From Sinonovacula constricta (lineage: Eukaryota > Mollusca > Bivalvia > Cardiida > Solecurtidae), in contig CM017559.1 in assembly GCA_007844125.1 (NCBI GenBank), positions 31,843,926 through 31,907,925 on the forward strand: a stretch of 64,000 nucleotides of DNA. Reading direction: 5' to 3'. Positions 1 to 13,036 of the stretch are shown here, piece after piece. Made by a program: the position numbers and the translations under genes. The stretch's first letter is position 1; each line of letters starts with the position of its first letter. The notes under the pieces were generated by a model. It was not told the origin of the DNA, did no database searches, and saw only the letters and a list, made by a program, of their open reading frames with translations.

Positions 1-360
1 ATAACTTACACCTTCTTTTTTTATATATATTTTCTGTTTCACAATGATATTACCTCATTATTTTCTGATTAGACAGGTGTTAGCGTTATCTGGTCTAGTT
101 GCAGGTGTGAACCCAACCTTCATAACACGCATTGTTGATCTGCCTCTATCTGTAGTTGCTGCATGTAGTTGGACTAGATCTGTCGACAAATAAAGCTCTT
201 CAAACATGAATGAATCAGACGTAAACAAATGTTGTAGACCAGCCACTGGAGCTGTCTGATCTGGATCCAAACTGTTTTTTGTTGCTGAACATTTAGAGAG
301 ATTTTTTCACTAAACTGTCAAACAATTGAGGTAGTTTTCAAAATTATCTTAATTTAGACT

Positions 361-468
361 AAAGCATGAGTTTATGCAGAAATTATACCCAAATTCCACT
401 AAGGAGGTGTAAGGTTTTGTTAATTGTATTTGATACAGACAAATGGCTTGATACCACCCTTAACGCCT
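361..468 (+). repeat. Dispersed repeat R3, copy 1
   Basis: About 100 bp starting GAGTTTATGCAGAAATTATA and ending near GATACCACCCTTAACG. Related copies lie at 8094 and 23118. It creates most of a short ORF beginning at 366, which is therefore not a gene. Confidence 0.6.
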
Positions 469-2496
469 ATCTTGAGAGCTTACAAGCTGCATCACAAACA
501 AAAGCACATGTTCTTGGTCTTTTGTGTAAAGGAGACCTGGCCATTTACCATGTGCTTTACACTTATTCTGATTGGATAAACCAAGTTATGTCAAAAAACA
601 TGACTGATGTTTTTCTTTTGGTGGAACAGTCCATTGCCTTAACATTCATTGCCTTCCAGAACCGATACATGAAAACAGTAACTCCACTTACCTGCAGCAC
701 AGAGTATCTTTACCTCCCCCCCCTTACCTCATCTCTTCTCTCTGGCCCCAGTTTGACAGCTCGTTAAGAGTCTATTCAGTAGGTGGAATATGCCTTATCC
801 TGCTACATGTTGTTATGAACCAAACTCACAACTTTTTTTTTGTTATTTGCTAACATTGACAAAGGTAACTAGACAGGATGCTGGCAGCAAAAAGTGCAGT
901 TTCAGATCATTTTCCTCCCAGCATGACCTGGCTTATCAGGATCTTGGCCTTTTGCTGAGCATGCTTGGTTATCTTAAGCAGGTAGAATACGACAGGTAAA
1001 TGCTGCGTGGGGCGATGTAATCTAACACTGGCTCATTTCTACACAGGCTGCTAAGGCTCAATATCCTGATAGTGCTGGGTGAACAGCCTTTCATCAGACC
1101 AATGATTGATTGATTAACACAATAATTGGAGTTTATCTCTTCTTAGCACCAACTGTGTATCCAAGCCATACATTGGCTTTTTCCCCCCGTAACTGGACCA
1201 GGCCCTTAGATAGCCGCAGATAGAATTTTGACTCCAGAACATGGAAGCCATAGGTTCGATCCCAGGTCATGACTTACCAGAGGAATAAAACAAGCTCTTG
1301 ACTTTAATATCTCCATAACTTATGCTCAGCCTATATGGGCTTTTTTTCACTGCCAAGGGAAGGGGCCCATGCCCTATAATTTTGGAGAAAATAATGTGAT
1401 TTTTTTCCTTTAAGGGGAATGAAAAAAACTGATGTAAAGTCACTTTTGGAGGGAAACTGCATGATTTTAAAGACATTTTCTGATGGGAAGGTGCCTGTAA
1501 TCAGCTCCTACTGAAGAAGGAAGAAAAAAAGCCCTGTACTAGTCAGCGAGATGAGGATAATGTGACTGCATGTGATATTAAAACATATGTTCAAGGTGTG
1601 TTATTTATAGTGAAAGTAGCACTGTACATCCATTACTGTCACTGGATTTTTTGCTGGGAAAAAAAGATAAACTGGACAGTTAAACTGCTCAGGGTAGACG
1701 ACTTGTGAATGTTTCTAAGAAAGAAAACATATTTTTTAGATGTCCAAATAAAGAACATATTCCCAATTTGATGCAGAGTAAATCTTATTTTACTCAACAC
1801 TTGATTTGAGTGCTCATTAGCACCATGGCATTAAGATGATCCTAAGTATCTGCAATAGCAGTCCGTGAAAAATATGAGAAAAAGCCTTCTTTTCCTGTCT
1901 GGTCTTTGGAAGATCATATCAATAGCGCATTGTTTGGTTTATGTATTATTGCCTTCAACTGTCCGGAGACACAGCAAGCTTGGCCATGTTCTTGGAAAAG
2001 ATCCGGAAAGAAAATATTTTATGTTCAAAATATCAATGATCTCCAGTGTGAAGTATGGAATCTGTAATGGTTTTCATTATACTGTCCCAGCCAGTCCCCA
2101 CCCCACACTCTCACTTCTCCAATTCAAGCCTGGTTATCTTGTAGACTTGACTTTGGTTCAAAGGATCTATCAGTAGTAATAACATGTCAACAATTTCAGT
2201 CTGCTGGAGATGAATCAATACAGCGATTCAGATAACATGGAGGGCTAATACCATCTCTAATTGGGTGATTGTCTGAGAGTTTGTTTTGGCATTAAGCTGT
2301 TTGTTTTTGGTTGTCTGGAAGAGTCATTGAACATTTTCAATGAGCCTGTAATAAGATCAAGAGCTCAATTATTCCAGCTTTTATATACCTTGTGCTGGCT
2401 TGTTTGTACTTCTTATATCAACCTAGCAATTTTGTTATTTCAGTAACACATGTTTTTTTTATTTGATTTTTTGTTTTGATTAGTTGAATCACACTG

Positions 2497-2620
2497 ACAA
2501 AATTATGGTCATAGTGTCCACCTAATTATTGGTGGAGGAAGACGGCTTATGTCTGTGTAGAACCATCGGTGCACCACAAGTGAACTGGAAAACCTACCCA
2601 CATAAATATTCTCGCCCCAA
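2497..2620 (-). repeat. SINE-B body fragment
   Basis: On the minus strand it reads the SINE-B body: GTGGGTAGGTTTTCCAGTTC, then CGGTGGTTCT-like and CTTCCTCCACCAATAATTAG. Partly degenerate. Confidence 0.6.
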
Positions 2621-3918
2621 TTGACTGTAATTTCATTCTTTTAACTGTTTGTCTTGATGTGGAAGGCCTTGGGGTCAATAGTGTGCAGGTGCATGTCTTT
2701 GGGTATTTGTAGTGGTGTAGCTCTCTGGCTTTCAAGTTTAATTCCTGAACTTGTTGTCTGTTTTGTAAACATCCCTTAAAATTATTTGTTATTCGATGTC
2801 TTTTATGCTCATTAAAGGGCCATCAAGTGTACTTGGTTCATGTTTACAGTACAATAGGACTTTATGGTTATTAATCATAGCCTGATCATAGCTTTAGATA
2901 ATATTTACACTTATGATTCATATCTCTTTGTGCTTCCGTGATTCATAGGCTATTGGATCCATTCAGTATTTATTCAGCCTGTCGAGAAAGCAGAAACCTG
3001 CACACTTACACTGCATTGAGCGGCATGTAAAGCCCCAACACCTTTTCTTGTCAATGATTTATACGGCTTCCCTGTTTCATAACCCGTAACCTGCTTTATT
3101 GTGTTAAAAAGACTAATTCTTCCATGTTTTCTTAACAAATAAGTTTATTAGTGCCAAGATGTATTTCTAGAGACTTGCCAGTAAATAGTTCAGATCCTGA
3201 TCAGGCAGCTTCCAGCGGGATCTCGTTCTTCACTTTTTGCATAAACTTGATCCATTTTTTGCTTAGTAGGTTAGGAGACAGCATGATACTCCCCAACTAC
3301 ATGCCACTTAAGTAATTTACACAACATGCACCAGTTTTGTATTCAAGGTGGATGTTTTAAGTAACTAGGCATTGTAATGGAATTTCAAATTCTATGTTTA
3401 AAAGATTGATGGATGGTTATTTCATGCCTTGCTTGTAAACTGTCATTGATTTGTATTAAAATGTTTCTTTATTTAATGTTTGTTCAGCTTTTAAGTGTTT
3501 AACTACATTGCTGTGTACCTGAGAACAAGTTAAACCTTAGAGAATTGGTTTTATACTACAAATAATATAAATACAGTTATTGGCATCTATCTTTGTGAAA
3601 TAACTACAAAACCTTAGTAAATTTACCTTCTCTGTGTGCTTTCGAATCCATGTTCAGAAGAAGGACCATATGTGGGGAGGTCTTTACTGAACTGGGGTGT
3701 GTCAATAGTTCTACTGAAACATTTGACAAGGGTTTTCATCAACCAATACAGTTGAACATTGTGATAATGACCCTTATTACGGGGCTGGGGTGATGTGTTA
3801 AAAAACAAACAGAACAGCCATTTAAACTGCTACAGTTATAGGTGAGGGGAATACAGCTGCAATACAGTGGATGAGTGGTTGGCTCTGAGTCTGTTGAGAA
3901 CAAATTAATCAGGCTTAG

Positions 3919-3988
3919 ACAAAAAGTGTAAAACTAGATCAACCAGCTCCCTTTTGAAGTCATCTGTTGACAATCTGCACTATTTGCT
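3919..3988. repeat. Foldback element F copy, diverged
   Basis: CAAAAAGTGTAAAACTAGAT and CAATCTGCACTATTTGCTG arms. Confidence 0.5.
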
Positions 3989-4284
3989 GATAAGTGTAGT
4001 GCTAATATGGCTAGTAACCTTAGCATTTACATTATAGTAAATAATTTTAGATTCGTATGGCTTGTTTATAGATGTAGCCTTATAAGGGTTTATGTAGATC
4101 TCCCATCTGTGTTAAATGATTCCTAATTGATATGTTGTGTAATACCTCACCTGTCTCCATTGCTCAGTGCTTTTTCAAACCCTATCTTGCTACATTTGGA
4201 AAAAGATAATAACCAAAAGTAAATTTTTAGCTTTTTACCTGTTACTTTTTATTTCACATGCAAATAAAGATGTATTGATTTAAT

Positions 4285-4341
4285 GGCAAATAATGTAGAT
4301 CCTGACCCAGACGGTATCTAGCTGGAGCCTTATTTGCCTGA
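4285..4341. repeat. Foldback element F copy, partial
   Basis: GGCAAATAATGTAGATCCTG and CTTATTTGCC outer arms, followed by the GCTTAGCAGGCTAAGAG seen after other copies. Confidence 0.45.
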
Positions 4342-4734
4342 TAAATAATGCTTAGCAGGCTAAGAGTCCAACATCTTTTACCTATTTAAATGTTCGGGGG
4401 CTGTTTTTATGGCCATAGCAGTCATAGCAGCTTATTTTAAACATATTTATTTAAAGTCATTTGCAAAAACATGTTCTTCTAATGTCTCTCGACTGCCCAC
4501 TTTCTGGGTAGAGCCAGAACTCAAATACTTGGTACTTGGCGGCAAAGTGCAGTAAATGGTCTTGCTTAAGGATTAACATCGCATGGTTGGTTTCAGTGTT
4601 CGATCCCAGGTCCCTCCAAGTTAATAGTCCAAAGTTTTAGCAACTAGACCATGGACACTAACAATTACATGCATAACGGCACTAGGTAGATTTATGTCTA
4701 ATATGTTAGGTTTAGAGTTGTACAACAGACTTTT

Positions 4735-4830
4735 TTCGGAGCGCTTGTTATCGAACGGTTAGAGTCTCTGACTTGAAACTCCTCAGCCCCTCACCTTGTG
4801 GGTTCGAGTCCCGGTTGGGACCTTTTTTTT
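4735..4830 (+). repeat. tRNA-like SINE-B head with Pol III terminator
   Basis: It has an A-box-like TCGAACGGTTAGAG, the CTTGAAACTCCTCAGCCCCT stretch typical of SINE-B heads here, B-box GGGTTCGAGTCCC, then TTTTTTTT. The body is missing. It could be a class II tRNA (Leu/Ser-like) pseudogene or a head-only SINE. Confidence 0.55.
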
Positions 4831-5364
4831 ATTTATGATAACATTATAATGACAACTTGATAAGATTTTTTTATATATATTCTCATCATTTTATTAGATT
4901 CTTGTTATTTTCTCTCTTCTTCGTCCAATGGTAACAATATGTATTGACTGACATTCAGTCTGTTTCTATGTTTAGAGACTGTGAATCTAGATAAAAGCAA
5001 ACTTTAATGACCTTCAACACACACAGCTTTAAAAAGGCAGCATTGTTTCTGTTTGTTTTAAAATTACTGTTTGTTTTAAAATTACTAAAAACGATTGCCA
5101 TTGAGATGTTTAGCCCACTCAATAAAACCAACCAACTGCATTATACATCCCATGACACCACAGATTGTCCCCAATTTCAACATAGTTTGCCATCATAACT
5201 GTTTTGACAGCAGATTAACTCCCTTGACAGATCTGACATGGTTAATACAGTTCCCCTGGCAGCATTGCTCCTTTTATGATCCTCTGCTTAATGGCTGAGA
5301 GTTGCAGCCATTAACTCTGATCCTGCCAATAACTCTGCACTTCACATTTTTATAAGGCTGTAGG

Positions 5365-5433
5365 AAAAGAAGTGTAAATCCAGATCAACCAGCATTTAGT
5401 TGGGGTTATCTTATCACAATCTATGCTTTTTGC
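5365..5433. repeat. Foldback element F copy, diverged
   Basis: AGTGTAAATCCAGATCAACC and CACAATCTATGCTTTTTGC arms. Confidence 0.45.
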
Positions 5434-6922
5434 TGCTGAGCCTATGAATATGCCTAATTACTTTGCATGAAGCTTTTAAGAAGATGTCGAGGCCTATGTG
5501 TGGGTTATTAACAAACTTAGCAGCTTAAGGGTTACTAAAAGTGATCCGGTTGATGTGGGGACTGATGGTGGGGCGCTTCAGCTTCAGTCAGTCATTGAAC
5601 TGTGGTTTTACAGACTACAACAGATGTCTTGACACCAGCCCTGTCACGCCTCAAGTGACGCTAACCAGGCACTATCAAGCCTAATGAAAAAATTGTAAAA
5701 ACATCAGTAGCCTTTTTGTGTCGGGCCTTGTGGCATGCATACTGGGATTCAAAGCTCATAGTGATCTTCGGGGCTCATTGTTTAGTGGGGCTTATACAAC
5801 ATGGTTTGTCAGGCTTGATAAAGTTGATAAGGGGGGATAATTATTTTGATAGTGGTAATCATTTTTCACACAGCATTGATTGCTGTGATGGTTTTAGACA
5901 TTGAGAACATTGTGTCAATGTGGGAGATGCTTTGATCCAAGCTTAGCAACATAATGGAAGTTAAAATGCTGGAGATAGTTTTAAATGCTTCTGTGGGTTG
6001 AACAGGATGGTTGAAAGCTTAATGCTAGCAGTTAGGCGGCTTAATTTGGGGATGAAATCTTTGTAGAAAGCAGTGGTAACAAATTGGTTAATTGCTTTCA
6101 CATTGTCATTTATTTTATTTTTTGCACATTTAATGACATACTTTTATGTGGGTTTTATCAATATTAGAATGATATTCAAGTATAGAATGTACAGTTAATT
6201 GGCGATTTTTGGCATATAAATGAGCTTTCGTGGTAATTTTAAGCTTGCACTATTTAACAGTTGCTAAAGGGGCAGCTGCTGATAACAGATCTTGAGTGTG
6301 AACTCATTTCCAAAATGGTCACATAGTGAATGTCCTACATAATGTCCTAAAGCAATTTCTTAAATTTCACTTAATACAATTTTAAAAGTTGGTTTTAAAT
6401 GCCAAAAATGCCTCTATTTTCTATCACTCTACTACTTATAAATTAAAAAACAACAACAACAAATGTACTTCATGACACCTACAGACTTCTTGCTATATAA
6501 AACAAGTTTTAAAAAGACAGAAAAAAATCCTTTCCAGTTTTTACTTCACCCATATAATTATGATTCAAAGATTGAAACTGTAACAGTTTCGACATTGAAA
6601 CCATATAGTAAAGCATCCTTCTTTGTTCAGAGGCCAAACCCTACATTTGTCAAAATAGTCAGCACATGTGTGTAACTGGACACTCAACAGTCCCCCCACT
6701 TTGTGAGAAGGTAATTACTGAGTGCTTAACCTTTTCAGGTGTTAAGGAACAAGGTTAGCTTTTGATTGGGGCACAATAGGTTCGTTTTTTGTGAGAAGTC
6801 CACAAGGGCAAACACAGACAACAAATAAAAGAAGAAAAAATCGATGATTGTTCAGCCGATAAACTGAGATACAATGATACTACGACCACTTACCCTGCTT
6901 AGCATAAATAGACCAAATTTTA

Positions 6923-6991
6923 GCAAATAGTGTAGACCCAGATCGACCAAGTCCTGTTTATGAGCTTGCTGACTGTGATCTGCACTTTTTG
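6923..6991. repeat. Foldback element F copy, diverged
   Basis: Left arm GCAAATAGTGTAGACCCAGA, right arm CTGTGATCTGCACTTTTTG. Confidence 0.55.
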
Positions 6992-7651
6992 TTACAGGGT
7001 TTCTATTGATAGGGTTTGGTTTTGTTAGTAAATAACTGTGGTTTTATATTGCTTATAAATAAATGTTGCTTAACAGTGTGGTTAACACATTGCATGAGAG
7101 GTGATTGTAACAGCTTGATTGCCTCAGATTGGAAGTCAGATAGTTTATAACATGGGGCTTTACACATGTGGTTTTTGCACATTTTCTTCTTTTGCAGTTT
7201 TGTTATCTTGATTTTTCATACATGTAGCGGAAGTAAAGTCTACGCTTTTTTATTGTCTCATGTAAAGTCTAAAAAATCTGAAATGAGGAGTGGTTTCTTG
7301 TTTCAAATGTACTTTTGAAAGTTGTGAACATTTTGTGGTCCTCACTTCCAGTTGGAATTTTACATTAATGGGGGTATTCGAAAGTTTAGACCCATTTTTT
7401 CTCCTTTATGCAAAAAAAAATAAAATGTTTATCTGAAAAGATCCAGGAAAATCCTGTTTATTGGTGCACTACGTCCATGTAAAAGCACAACACACCACTT
7501 GTCATTACAAAAATGGGTTTCCTGTCCAAGCTGAACAGTTCTCTATTTTTTAACTAAGAAAATGAGGTTTTGAGATAATGTTACATGATCATCAGGGTAA
7601 TCAACTGTGATGCTGATATCTTTTTTTACCTGAAATCTCAATTATGCTTTT

Positions 7652-7964
7652 TATACGCCTGTCGAAGATGTGTTGTATTTTGGGAACACCCATGGCGGAC
7701 GTGCTGTGTCCACAGTGATGTCCATTCTCTAACTTTAACAATTGTCCGATCTTCATGAAGCTTGTTGAAAATGTTTATGTGCTTAATATCTCGGCCAAGT
7801 TCGATAACCAGCCAGGGGAAAAAGGCAAAATCGCCTTGTCCGCTCTCAAACTCAAACAGTGGTTGCCCGATCTTCATGGGGGTAAAATCTTGACAAAGTT
7901 GTTGTCCTATCACATCTCTCTGTCAAACTTTTCAACCATTTACCAAATTTTTTGACAGGCATAT
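7652..7964. mobile_element. MITE-like element with ATACGCCTGTCGAA terminal inverted repeats
   Basis: The left end ATACGCCTGTCGAA and right end TTTGACAGGCATAT are near-perfect inverted repeats about 310 bp apart. The inside has no transposase. Overlapping ORFs on both strands are by-products. Confidence 0.6.
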
Positions 7965-8093
7965 TTTGTGGTACTTTGGCACTCACTTTACAGGTACTTA
8001 AAGGTTAGGAAATAATGGACATTTAAAGCGACTATGTTTTGATTTGTGTTCTCTAACAATTAGGTATTGTTATAAACAGCCTTTACTTAAGCA

Positions 8094-8197
8094 AAAGTTT
8101 AAACTTCTGCAGTAATTATGCACAAATTTCCCAAGTAAAGGGGTAAGATCTTTTACATATGATGTAGGCAAACTGTCAGATACCACCATTAACAAGG
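8094..8197 (+). repeat. Dispersed repeat R3, copy 2
   Basis: TTCTGCAGTAATTATGCACA to GATACCACCATTAACAAGG; diverged copy of the 361 repeat. Confidence 0.5.
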
Positions 8198-8587
8198 AAT
8201 AACAGAAGATGGAGATGAGAATTATTTTGCAAAAAGGTAAGGGATACATCCCTTTAAAGATAATTTATTCATCATGTCTTCATTATGTCTTAGTTGACAT
8301 TATGAAGGTAATATGATAATGATATGACGAGGTATCCATTTACAAACTTGACGCAAGCAGTGTACAACAGCCTATTCAAAATTATTTTAATAAATCTTTT
8401 CATATGTGTGTGGGTATAATAAACATTTCTGTAAGAAATTTGACCTAGCCCACATTCCTAATTGCTGATAAACGTCAGCTGCTGCATGACAAATAATTGC
8501 CAGAGTCAAATGACCCGAATCTGTAATCCCTAATTGACTAGCCAGAGATTAAAACAACATGCCTTTTAGTTAGTAACATAAAGTTTA

Positions 8588-8770
8588 ATTGTATAAGTTC
8601 GGGGTGAAGAACTTAATGTGGAAAGGTCTTCCAGCTGACCTGCGGTGCACCGGTGGTTCTACCCAGATATTTGTCTGGGGTCTTCATCCACCATTACAGC
8701 TGGACATCACTATAATGATCATAATTGAATGCGGCAATGTATCTCAAAAACGAAACAAAGCATCAAAGTT
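8588..8770 (+). repeat. SINE-B body
   Basis: AATGTGGAAAGGTCTTCCAG, GGTTCTACCCAGATATTTGT, then GCTGGACATCACTATAATGA: the shared SINE-B body, without a clear tRNA head. Confidence 0.7.
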
Positions 8771-9004
8771 TAATTTTGCAAGTTCATTCAAAATAAAAAT
8801 GTATAAAATAAAGTTGAAAACATTGATTCTCTGACAACTTTCATTTTTTAACCTTATTCATAAATCCTGGTTGTGCATTTTTATAGATTTATATACAATT
8901 GAGGTCGTGTGCAAAATCGACTTTACTAATTACCTAAATCCCCTAATCAGTAGAATAGTATTGCAATATGTATTTGATAAGAGGTAATTGTCTGATCAGA
9001 ATGT

Positions 9005-9324
9005 TTCTTTATTGTTTGTTTATTGGGTTTATCATCCCACCAACAGTATTTCAGTTTTCTGGAGACGGTGTCCACTTCAAGCAGATATAGTGCACCTTCA
9101 CTGTGTATAGCATGCCGTGAACACCTGGCATGATACCACACCCAGTCACATTATCCTGACACCGGGCCAACCAGTCGTGGAACTACCCTTATATTTGCTT
9201 GAGCATTAGCAAGGGAGCTAAACCACTACCTTTTTAACGACTTTGGAATGTCACGGCCCGGGATCGAACCCGGGGCCTTCCGTACCTGGAGCCGACGCTC
9301 TTCTGATTGCGCTACCAGGTCCGA
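9005..9324 (-). repeat. Full-length SINE-A (tRNA-derived)
   Basis: On the minus strand the head reads GGACCTGGTAGCGCAATCAG (A box) and GGGTTCGATCCCGGG (B box). The body contains GTTCACGGCATGCTATACAC and the tail CCAATAAACAAACAA-type sequence. Flanked by TGATCA(G/A)AATGT (8993-9004, 9325-9336), a 12 bp target-site duplication with one mismatch. Confidence 0.85.
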
Positions 9325-9961
9325 TGATCAAAATGTACACAAGTTAATGCCTAGTCTATAGCAATAATATAAAATACCTTTACCTGAAGTTGATAGCTAA
9401 TGGAAGAAAATTAAGTTTGAGACATATATTTAACATGCTGAAGGTTAAACCCAAAACAAGACATCAAACATATCTCTAGGCTTGGTGTACTTGGAGTGAA
9501 ATTTTGCACCTAAAATGATAGATGGTTAGAGAGCCTGAAAGAGGGCTGAAAATCAATGATCAAGGTCATGGTGCTCATAAATGTCTGGCCCAGAGATCTG
9601 TCCATCTGTCAGTGCAAGAAGTTCTCAATGAGACAACAATGTTGTTTTTGTTAGCCTGCATGGCAAGGATATACCATGGGACATACCTGTGGTTGGGCAG
9701 AGCAAAAACATAAAGGCAGTTTTAGTATTGGTGTTGTTATTCTTGTTGACAGGTTGAATGGCCTTTTAAGTACTTTTGTTGTTTTAAGTACTGTTTGTTG
9801 TTTTAAGTACTGTTTGTTGCCCTCACTGTGATAGATGAGAAAGGTTTTCAATGGGGGAGGCAGTCTTGTTGTTTATTTTTAGGCTGCATAGCAAGGGTAT
9901 ACTTTAGGACACAGCTTTGTTGGTGTGGAACAGAAACTCTTAGAAAAAAACTTTTATATAT

Positions 9962-10195
9962 AAGGCATCCATTGCCAAGTTGTTAAGAGTTCCTGAATTA
10001 TAAATCCTTAGCTCCTCCCCACTTGGGTTCAAGTTCCTGTATGGGCAAAAACTTTCAGGTACGGAGGTTTTCCAGCTACCCTGAGGTGCACCGGCAGTTC
10101 TAACCAGAAGTAGGTGGAGCAAGCACACCAATAATTAGCTGGATGTCACCAATATAACCTTAATTGTGTCCATGCAATGTAACAACAGCAAACAA
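9962..10195 (+). repeat. SINE-B copy
   Basis: It holds B-box GGGTTCAAGTTCC, GGTACGGAGGTTTTCCAGCT, the GGTGCACCGG motif and ATTAGCTGGATGTCACCAAT. The head is degenerate. Confidence 0.65.
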
Positions 10196-10430
10196 ATCAG
10201 ATTGTTAGCTACCTTATTTTGTTATAGAGGAACTTCTTAGGAGGAAACTAATGTTGTGTTGTAAAACTACATAAGCATATCGATACCTTGGGACACTTCT
10301 TGACAAGTTTGTTTTTGTTTGTCATAAATACTGCCTTCGGTGATATAGCAGTTCTATTTTCCTAGCACTAGAACGCTAGTCAGATGACATATTGTAATAT
10401 CCCCAACAGATACAGGAAGCACAGGCTGCG

Positions 10431-10675
10431 ACATAACAAAGTCATTAATAATGGTAGTGGTATAGCTCCCTTGGTAACACTGAAGCAAACAAAGTTAGTT
10501 TCATGGCTGGTGGGCCAAGTGTCAGGATATGCTGGAAGTAACGGTGCTATCTTGCCAGGTGTTCACAGCATGCTATACACAGTGAAGTGAAGGCAGCATT
10601 ATATCTGCTTCAAGTGAACAACGTAGCCAAATAACTAAAATACTGTTGGCAAATCAATAAACCCAACAAACTATA
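10431..10675 (+). repeat. SINE-A body, head missing
   Basis: It starts AAAGTCATTAATAATGGTAG and runs through CCAGGTGTTCACAGCATGCT to AATAAACCCAACAAAC. No tRNA head. Confidence 0.75.
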
Positions 10676-11756
10676 TGATATCCCTAATCTTCGCATTTAA
10701 ATGAGCAACACATTTGAAGACATCATATGATATCGTAAACAAGTGTTCAAAATTTAATGAATAGACCTTTATATGTATGTTCAGATTGATAATACTTATG
10801 AATGTGGCCATTGTTGGCTCTGAACAGGTCTATTGGACAGGGCCAGAATGAGTCGTTTGAAAAGGATGAGTATTCTTGAATATGTTGTGCTGAAATTTTA
10901 AGAATTAGTTTTGATGTATGAAAAAGTATGTGGAAGATTATAAGGCATAATGATAATTTGTTACAAGGTTATTTTTTATGACTTGAAAGAAATTGCACAA
11001 TTGATTTTGAAATATTAAACCCTTTGTTCTGAAAAAATCGAATTAAAAATTATCTAGAAAAACTGAAATCTTAAAATCAAGACATTCACAAGTCATGAAA
11101 TTTTCTATGCTGATTATCAATTAAAGTTTTAAATTAACATGTATTCATATAGAAAAAACCAACAGATTTAAGTTTAAACATTCATAGTCAATAAAGTATT
11201 CTATGCTCAATTGTCAATTAAAATGGACAAAAGCATCTGTCAAGTGAATAGAAACAGTCCAACTATGGGGGAAGAGTATCATCCATATTTATTTTATTTT
11301 ATCTAGAGAATTCACAGTTTGAACAAAAATGGATGAGGAAAATATTCTGTGGTGTCTTTCTTGAATGCTTTCAAATTAAAAAAAATAATCTGGAAAATCA
11401 TATATCTTACGAAATTCACAAATATAAATATGTCTGAGCAAAAAGTTTGTGACAAATCTAATGAATGGTTTTCCCATGTTGAAACAGTGAAAATGAAATT
11501 CAATCTTGGAGGCCTCAAGTCGGCCTGTGGATGATACAGCTGGAGATATTTATTAGTTGGACACATTTCTCTCTAGTAATGACAGCCCAATGTCCACTAG
11601 GCTTACTATCTCTTGCTGTATATTGCCCTGACATAATGAGGTGACCTAACCAGGACTGCCACTAGTCAGCTCCACAATCTCGCATCTACTGAGAGTGTGT
11701 CTATTGATTAACACTCAAATATATCCCATTAGCCCAGCATCTATCTTCTAATACTG

Positions 11757-13036
11757 CTGCCACTGCTGCTGCAAAGTGGCCCTCCAACAGGGGTAGTTCT
11801 CTTCCCAACCACTCCTACTGCAGCATGTGGACCTCCCAACAGAGGCATTTCTTTTCCCTACCACTGCTGCTGCAGCAAGAAAATCTCTTCCTTACCACCA
11901 CAGCTGAAACGAGTGGACCTCCCAACAGGTGCATTTATCTTCCCTACCACTGCTGCTGCAGCAGGTGGACCTGCCATCAGGGGTATTTCTCTTCCCTACC
12001 ACTCCTACTGCAGCAAGTGGACCTCCCAGCAGGGGTATTTCTCTTCCCTACCACTGCTGCAGCAAGTGGACCTCCCAATGGGTACCGGTATTTATCTTCC
12101 CTACCGCTGCAGCAAGTGGACCTCCGAACAGGGTATTTATCTTCCCTACCACTGCAGCTACAACAAGAGGACCTCCTTACAGGGGTATAAATACCACTGC
12201 TGCTGCAGCAAGAAAACCTCTTAACAGGGGTATTTCTCTTCCTTACCACCGCAGCTGAAACGAGTGGACCTCCCAACAGGTGCATTTATCTTCCCTACCA
12301 CTGCTGCTGCAGCAGGTGGACCTGCCATCAGGGGTATTTCTCTTCCCTACCACTCCTACTGCAGCAAGTGGACCTCCCAGCAGGGGTATTTCTCTTCCCT
12401 ACCACTGCTGCAGCAAGTGGACCTCCCAATGGGTAACGGTATTTATCTTCCCTACCGCTGCAGCAAGTGGACCTCCGAACAGGGGTATTTATCTTCCCTA
12501 CCACTGCAGCTACAACAAGAGGACCTCCTTACAGGGGTATAAATCTTCCCAAACACTGCGGCTGCAGCAGGTGGACCTACCAACAGGGGTATTTCTCTTC
12601 CCTACCACTCCTACTGCAGCAAGTGGACCTCCCAATGGGTATTTCTCTTCCTTACTACTCCTATTGCAGCAAGTAGACCTCCCAACAGGGATATTTACCT
12701 TCTCTACCCCTCCTACTGCAGCAAGTGGACCTCCCAATGGGTATTTCTCTTCCTTACTACTCCTACTGCAGCAAGTGGACCTCCCAACAGGGGTATTTAT
12801 CTTCCCTACCACTCCTACTGCAGCAAGTGGACCTACCAACAGGGGTATTTATCTCCCCTACCACTCCTGCTGCAGCAAGTGGACCTCCCAACAGGGGTAT
12901 TTATCTTCCCTACCACTGCTGCTGCAACAAATTAACCTCTTAACAGGGGTATTTATCTTCCCTACCACTGCAACTGGAACAAGTGGGCCTCCTTACAGGG
13001 GTATTTATCTTCCCTACCACTGCAGCTGCAACAAGT
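11757..13036. repeat. Minisatellite, about 49-52 bp unit, with a 351 bp higher-order duplication
   Basis: About 25 units of CAAGTGGACCTCCCAACAGG / GGTATTTATCTTCCCTACCA / CTGCTGCTGCAG. Measured spacings are 50, 52 and 52 bp. The block from 11911 recurs almost unchanged from 12262 (offset 351 bp). The unit lacks stops in several frames and so gives long overlapping ORFs (up to 252 codons) on both strands. Translations are Cys/Ser/Pro-rich repeats with no domain. Confidence 0.9.

Larger units (their letters stand above)
1..7650. other. No gene recognised; intron or intergenic DNA rich in short dispersed repeats
   Basis: Only short ORFs without recognisable domains or splice structure. It may be part of the intron before the first visible ASH1 exon, or upstream flank. 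Specific repeats within it are listed separately. Confidence 0.6.

Noticed and set aside
366..767. 133-codon ORF near the left end
   Set aside because: Its first third is a dispersed repeat also found at 8.1 and 23.1 kb. No splice structure or homology is visible.
4735..4824. Possible functional tRNA gene
   Set aside because: A and B boxes and a T-run are present, but I could not fold a proper cloverleaf and the sequence matches the SINE-B head.
7638..7955. ORFs on both strands of 7.6-7.96 kb
   Set aside because: They fall inside a MITE-like element with inverted ends.
11757..13036. CRISPR array
   Set aside because: Repeats are contiguous without unique spacers, and this is animal DNA.
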